Below are positions 60,263 through 64,000 of a DNA stretch of 64,000 nucleotides, piece after piece; within the stretch, counting starts at the first letter, position 1, and the number at the start of each line of letters is the position of its first letter. Source of the DNA: Hamiltosporidium tvaerminnensis (taxonomy: Eukaryota > Microsporidia > Dubosqiidae). A program made the translations under genes and the position numbers. The DNA lies in contig JAKIMF020000001.1 in NCBI GenBank assembly GCA_022605425.2, forward strand, positions 1,118,501 to 1,182,500, in the 5' to 3' direction. The notes under the pieces are model-generated. The model saw only the letters and a list, made by a program, of their open reading frames with translations, ran no database searches and had not been told where the DNA came from.

Positions 60263-61221
60263 TTATACATCTCTATACGCCAATCTTTTCATATCTATGT
60301 ACTTATCTATCTCATAATAATACATTTCAGTATCGGTAAATATATATAGAACATTACGACTTCTACAATACTCAATACCTTTTATACTTTTAATATCTTT
60401 AAATTTTATTTCTAATTCCGATGTATAACTATAAAGCTTAAGTAAGGAATTACAATACATCGCTATTATGAACTGAATATCTTGTATTTTATACATTTTA
60501 TTTGAAATACATTCTTTAATAATTGAAGTATTGAGCAGTTTTATATAATTTTTGTTATTTATTTTTAGTGTACAGAAGTCATATGAAGATGAAGGATAAA
60601 ATAGTCTGTAACTTTCATGTCTGTATTAATATTAGATGATATATTACTATTTTTAATTTTAATGTTACTTATATCAAATTCTCTAATATTATTCTCGTTT
60701 AAATCTATCTTTTCTATAGCTTGTTGGTTACGTACATCATACTTATAAATACCACTGTCTGTACCTACATAAAGATAAAGACCTTTCCATTCAATACAAG
60801 TAACTTCCTTAATAGGTATAAACATATTAGAATATCGATATTTCAAATCATAAAATTTTATACCTGATGGCGTGATTGCAGCTAGTGTATTGTTTATAGA
60901 GTAACAATGTGTAAACAAAGTATCTTTTTTATAATTAAATATATTTTTAGATGTAGAAATATCGTATAAACGTAGACCGTTATGTGTGTCTGTTGTTGAA
61001 CAGAGCGTATTACCCGATGGGTAGTACTTTACATATGTATTACTGTATGATGTAATTGTTGGTGTATCCGTTACAATTTTATGATATTGTAGTGTTTGTG
61101 TGTTAAGAATTGAAATATTCTGATAAGAATCTGTAAAAACAACAAATTTGTCGTTTTTAGAAATGTCAGAAGAAAAATAAGTTGTTTCTAATATTTTAAT
61201 AGTTGGTTGTAGTTTATTCAT
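60263..61221 (-). CDS. WD40-like beta-propeller protein (frameshifted)
   Basis: The first 207 or so residues show WD40-style blades: FVVFTDSYQNISILNTQT, STTDTHNGLRLYDIST, LAAITPSGIKFYDLKY and LYVGTDSGIYKYDVRN, each a strand set ending in a .L.D/N word. WD40 proteins act as scaffolds in many complexes, and I cannot tell which one this is. The frame stops at 60565, but the next frame continues without a stop from about 60598 to 60263, with more blade-like strands (CNSLLKLYSY, RNVLYIFTDTEMYYYEID). One missing T in a T4 run at 60598-60601 explains the break; joined, the product would be near 318 residues. CCC lies 16 bases before the start. Confidence 0.78.
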
Positions 61222-61224
61222 GGT

Positions 61225-61540
61225 TTTGTTTTATTTTGGGGATAAATATTTTTAATAACAAGATTTTGACGGTTTAGTTACTGAGGTAATGAGAATAAAT
61301 ATAAATTTTTTAAACAGAAATTATAAGTTAGAATATTGATCCAAAAATAAATGAATAATACATTAGATTGAAGTAGAAATTTTATTTTATAAAAGAATCA
61401 CTGGATTGAAAAGAATTTCTTATTTTTTCTAAAAGAATAATTTTTATTATAATTTTTTAAGAGACACATTGAATTGAAGTAGAGAAAGTTTTTTACATTT
61501 AAAATAAATAAAATTAAAAGGCTTATAAATAAGATTATTG
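61225..61540. other. Upstream region of the WD40-like gene
   Basis: It is AT-rich. Apart from the CCCC signal nothing is recognised. Confidence 0.5.
61238..61241 (-). promoter_or_regulatory. CCCC start-proximal signal of the WD40-like gene
   Basis: ATCCCCAAAATAAAAC precedes the ATG at 61221, with 16 bases between the Cs and the start codon. Confidence 0.45.
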
Positions 61541-61544
61541 CAGT

Positions 61545-61770
61545 ATTTATTAATAACTGGCTTGTTCCTTACGGATGAAACACAATCCAAGGGTGAATCA
61601 TAGCTTCGCTGTGTTATATGCGGTCAAAGTCAATCCTTTTGTGATTGGTTAGTTTGCTAACTCACGCAAACTTCCCGCAGAAAGACAAAGAGTGCACCAA
61701 CCAGGAAGGGGATCGAATCCGGCCCTTTGGACTAAATTCCGATATTCTCACCACTAGTCTTTCTCATTAA
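61545..61770 (-). mobile_element. tRNA-derived SINE-like element
   Basis: A GC-richer block with sharp AT flanks. On the minus strand its head reads like a tRNA gene. A TAGTGGTGAGAATATC word at about 61742-61757 fits the A-box/D-arm. GATTCGATCCC (61709-61719) fits the pol III B-box consensus GGTTCRANYCC at 10 of 11 positions. A body with GTTGGTGCACTCTTTGTCTT and TTGACTTTGACCGCATATAA follows, then a tail near 61550. No full cloverleaf forms, so it is not a working tRNA. Its fresh look against the decayed surroundings suggests recent arrival. Confidence 0.65.
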
Positions 61771-61774
61771 TACA

Positions 61775-62475
61775 CATGAAAAATCGTTTTATTAATACTA
61801 TACAGCAAGAAATAATTATTTTTCGACTCAAAACGACAAAAACCAAGAATTTTATGTGATAATGGATCCGAAATATACTTAAACCGTGAACAAAGTCAAC
61901 CAGCAGCTTTAGTAAAAAATAAATCTTTTTTTATTCAAGAAACCAAGGTTTAGTATACGAGAAATAAAATATATTCTTAAAATCTTGAAAGTAATTTTTT
62001 TTGAATCGATTTTATATGGGCTATCGGTGCCTGTTAGATTATAACATTTGATAGTCGCTATGGAATCGTGAAGTTTGTTCAAAAGAGCAAAAACATAAGA
62101 TTTTTTTGTATAAAGTATATCAAATACTCATTTATTGCATACTTCGTAAAATTTTTTTACTTCCCATGATCACTTTATAAAAACTAAAGCTAGATTTTTA
62201 AGTTTGAACGCAGAAGGAAATAGTGATATATGCTTCTGATTAGAAAAATTACAATTATTCCTAAATATTTGTACGAAATTATAAAAAATATTATATTTTA
62301 AATAAGCACCAAAGAATATATTTTTTGCTGCTGGTCTACGTAGATTATCTTTAAAATTGATTATAAAGAGACTTCGATTAGATGTAAATCATTTGTATAT
62401 AAATTCTCTATAAGTTAGCGAAAAGATGTTCATTAAAGATCATAACTTTAAGTGTAACGGCTTAAATCCTCAGCA
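61775..62475. other. AT-rich stretch, no gene seen
   Basis: Nothing recognised between the SINE-like block and the mariner remnant. Confidence 0.5.
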
Positions 62476-62479
62476 GAAA

Positions 62480-63180
62480 AATTATTGAGATGATAATAGA
62501 ATGCAAGAGAAAAAAGCATGTCTTTTTATACGTTTCTCTTAATATAGAGCATAAAGGGCTTAACAAAACCTCGATCGATACCAGGAACGTTAATGTTTCG
62601 GCTGATTATATCTATTAAAGGAATTAACCTCAAAACGCGAGCTTTTCTGATGAATCTAAGTTTATTTATGAAAAAAATAAAAAAAAATATGTATCGAGCA
62701 TAACAAATCCGAGAAGAATTCAAACAGAAGACATGAAAACATATAATTTTCGTTTCTGGATTTTTTATTATTCCGCTGAGCGTATTCATAATGAGAATTT
62801 ACTAAGTTATAGTCAATAAAATAGAGGTCTCTAAAAAGAAATCATCATTTATTCATCTAGGTTTTCAATCTTTTTGCAGTCGGTAATGTTGAACCAAGCT
62901 TAATGATGGCTAAAGAGATGTCTTTTGATCAAAACAGAGCTAGAGATAAAAAAACGAAAAAGAATCCAACAGAAGAGTGGCTTAAAAAAAACTATTATTT
63001 TTTTAAATAGCGATTTTTTATGGGAATTTAGGTCTAATCGAAGATATCTGCAGAAATGCAACACGATGTATATTTTTGGAAGAAAATAAAAGTTGATACC
63101 AAGGTACTAAAAACTTTCAACCAAATTAAAAGAAAACAAAATATGTGATTAATGATTATAGGAAATCACAAAAACTTTAG
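62480..63180 (+). mobile_element. Tc1/mariner-type transposase remnant
   Basis: In the plus frame at about 62640-62810, FSDESKFIYEKNKKKYV is the DDE motif region around the first catalytic aspartate (usually VIFSDESKF....R.YVWR), followed by a FRFWIFYYSAE word like the usual VMVWGCFSA. In the frame at 62932-62995, FDQNRARDKK and EEWLKKN correspond to QQDNA..HT...EWLKKN, with asparagine where the second catalytic aspartate should be. Further on a DL/ICRNATRCIF stretch may be the DLNPIEN region. Stops and frameshifts interrupt it, so it is dead. The minus-strand ORF 62526-62789 is a shadow. I could not define inverted repeats. Confidence 0.75.
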
Positions 63181-63184
63181 GCGA

Positions 63185-64000
63185 TGTAAATGCATTTGAA
63201 CCAGATGGTTTTTACTAGTTAGATTATTTCGTACAGGTAATATAACAAACATAGTATTACTTTTGTTTTCACTGAAAATAGGTGCTATGGATTCTTATGA
63301 CAAACTTGGAAAGTGTTTGTATGATAGTATAGCCGGTAAAAATACGCAGATGCTGCTGTCGGATATTCACAAGAAGAAATAAATAATTCCTCTAAGAGCA
63401 TCAATCAGTGATATGGAAAATTTCAAAGAGGATTTAGACTTGATTAAGTTCCCCTTAGAGTAATAAAGTAAATAGAAACCACATAAGAAACCAAGAAACA
63501 ATACTACTATAAAATTCATTATTAGAACTAGAAATTGTAGCTAGCTCAAAATATTTAAAGTATTTTTAAGTTTAGTGGCTCTTAGAAACAGTTCGAGGAA
63601 TCAAAAATTTGCACCGCGAGAAAGCGGGATTTTGCTAGATTTAAGATATTATCGTGTTTTGCAGTATAGAACTAGGTTTAAACACTCATAAACTCCTTTA
63701 AAAAACGGGAATCATTTCGCAACTGGGCGTAAAAATCTTCGAAATTATCAAATATAAGTTACAATTGAGGTGTATTGGATGCCCATATCACCTAATATTA
63801 TGATAACAAATCTTCAGAAAAATTCGATGTTCAAGATGAATGAAATACTGGAAATGAATTTCTTAAAATCAAATCTTTTCAAAAATTTGTAATAAAACCA
63901 TATATGTTTATAACACCTAGAAATTCAACGAGATTTGCTGCTCGAAGTCGATTCTTACTACAAGATTAGGATAAAACATATAAGTAATAAAGACTTATCA
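63185..64000. other. Unassigned mixed-composition stretch
   Basis: It is somewhat less AT-rich than typical intergenic DNA here and has no long frame. It could be the rest of the mariner insertion or another decayed element, cut by the window end. Confidence 0.4.

Noticed and set aside
60263-60496. Separate 77-aa gene downstream of the WD40-like ORF
   Set aside because: The frame is open well upstream of its ATG, up to the slip site, so it is the C-terminal part of the same gene.
62526-62789. 87-codon minus-strand ORF
   Set aside because: Antisense to the Tc1/mariner transposase remnant.
1-64000. CRISPR arrays, bacterial operons, rRNA genes
   Set aside because: No spaced direct repeats, no ribosome-binding-site pattern and no rRNA-like block were seen; the gene content is eukaryotic.

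Overview
The window reads as a low-density microsporidian chromosome segment. It is strongly A+T-rich throughout. The genes I can recognise have no visible introns and are short versions of eukaryotic housekeeping proteins. Their starts sit just behind a CCC trinucleotide, a start-proximal signal known from microsporidia. Only about ten host genes occupy 64 kb, so this is one of the expanded, transposon-loaded microsporidian genomes (Hamiltosporidium-, Edhazardia- or Dictyocoela-like). The sequence alone does not fix the species.

Host genes: GPI3/PIG-A glycosyltransferase (11.5-13.0 kb, minus); a compact cluster at 25.2-30.2 kb holding an unrecognised 183-aa protein (+), mevalonate kinase (-), a multi-KH RNA-binding protein (+) and ORC1 (-); a clathrin-adaptor medium (mu) chain (37.8-38.9 kb, minus); a P4-type ATPase/flippase (42.8-45.8 kb, minus); a leucine-rich-repeat protein with a probable signal peptide (47.9-50.3 kb, minus); an unrecognised 172-aa protein (56.3 kb, +); and a WD40-like beta-propeller protein (60.3-61.2 kb, minus). 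GPI3, the mu chain and the WD40-like gene each carry a single-nucleotide frameshift in a short homopolymer, with the missing end of the protein readable in the next frame.

The rest is mobile DNA and its debris. One non-LTR retrotransposon family with a reverse transcriptase, a CCHC zinc motif and a restriction-enzyme-like endonuclease (R2/R4-like organisation) is present in at least seven states of decay: 1-4.7, 14.6-15.9, 17.2-21.0, 22.1-23.5, 27.4-27.9, 30.4-31.7 and 32.4-37.1 kb. Two copies share a ~700-bp GC-richer leader. A separate ~200-bp family (five copies) shares the first ~100 bp of that leader but has its own 3' end; one copy is nested inside a retrotransposon 3' UTR. Further pieces are a Tc1/mariner transposase remnant (62.5-63.2 kb), a tRNA-derived SINE-like element (61.55-61.77 kb), and tails and possibly a leader of a second LINE type (24.0, 54.4 and 9.8 kb).

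The genes are mostly unlinked functionally: GPI anchoring and isoprenoid supply at the ER, vesicle coat and lipid asymmetry, replication origin recognition, and RNA binding. The long stretches between them hold no ORF that I would call.
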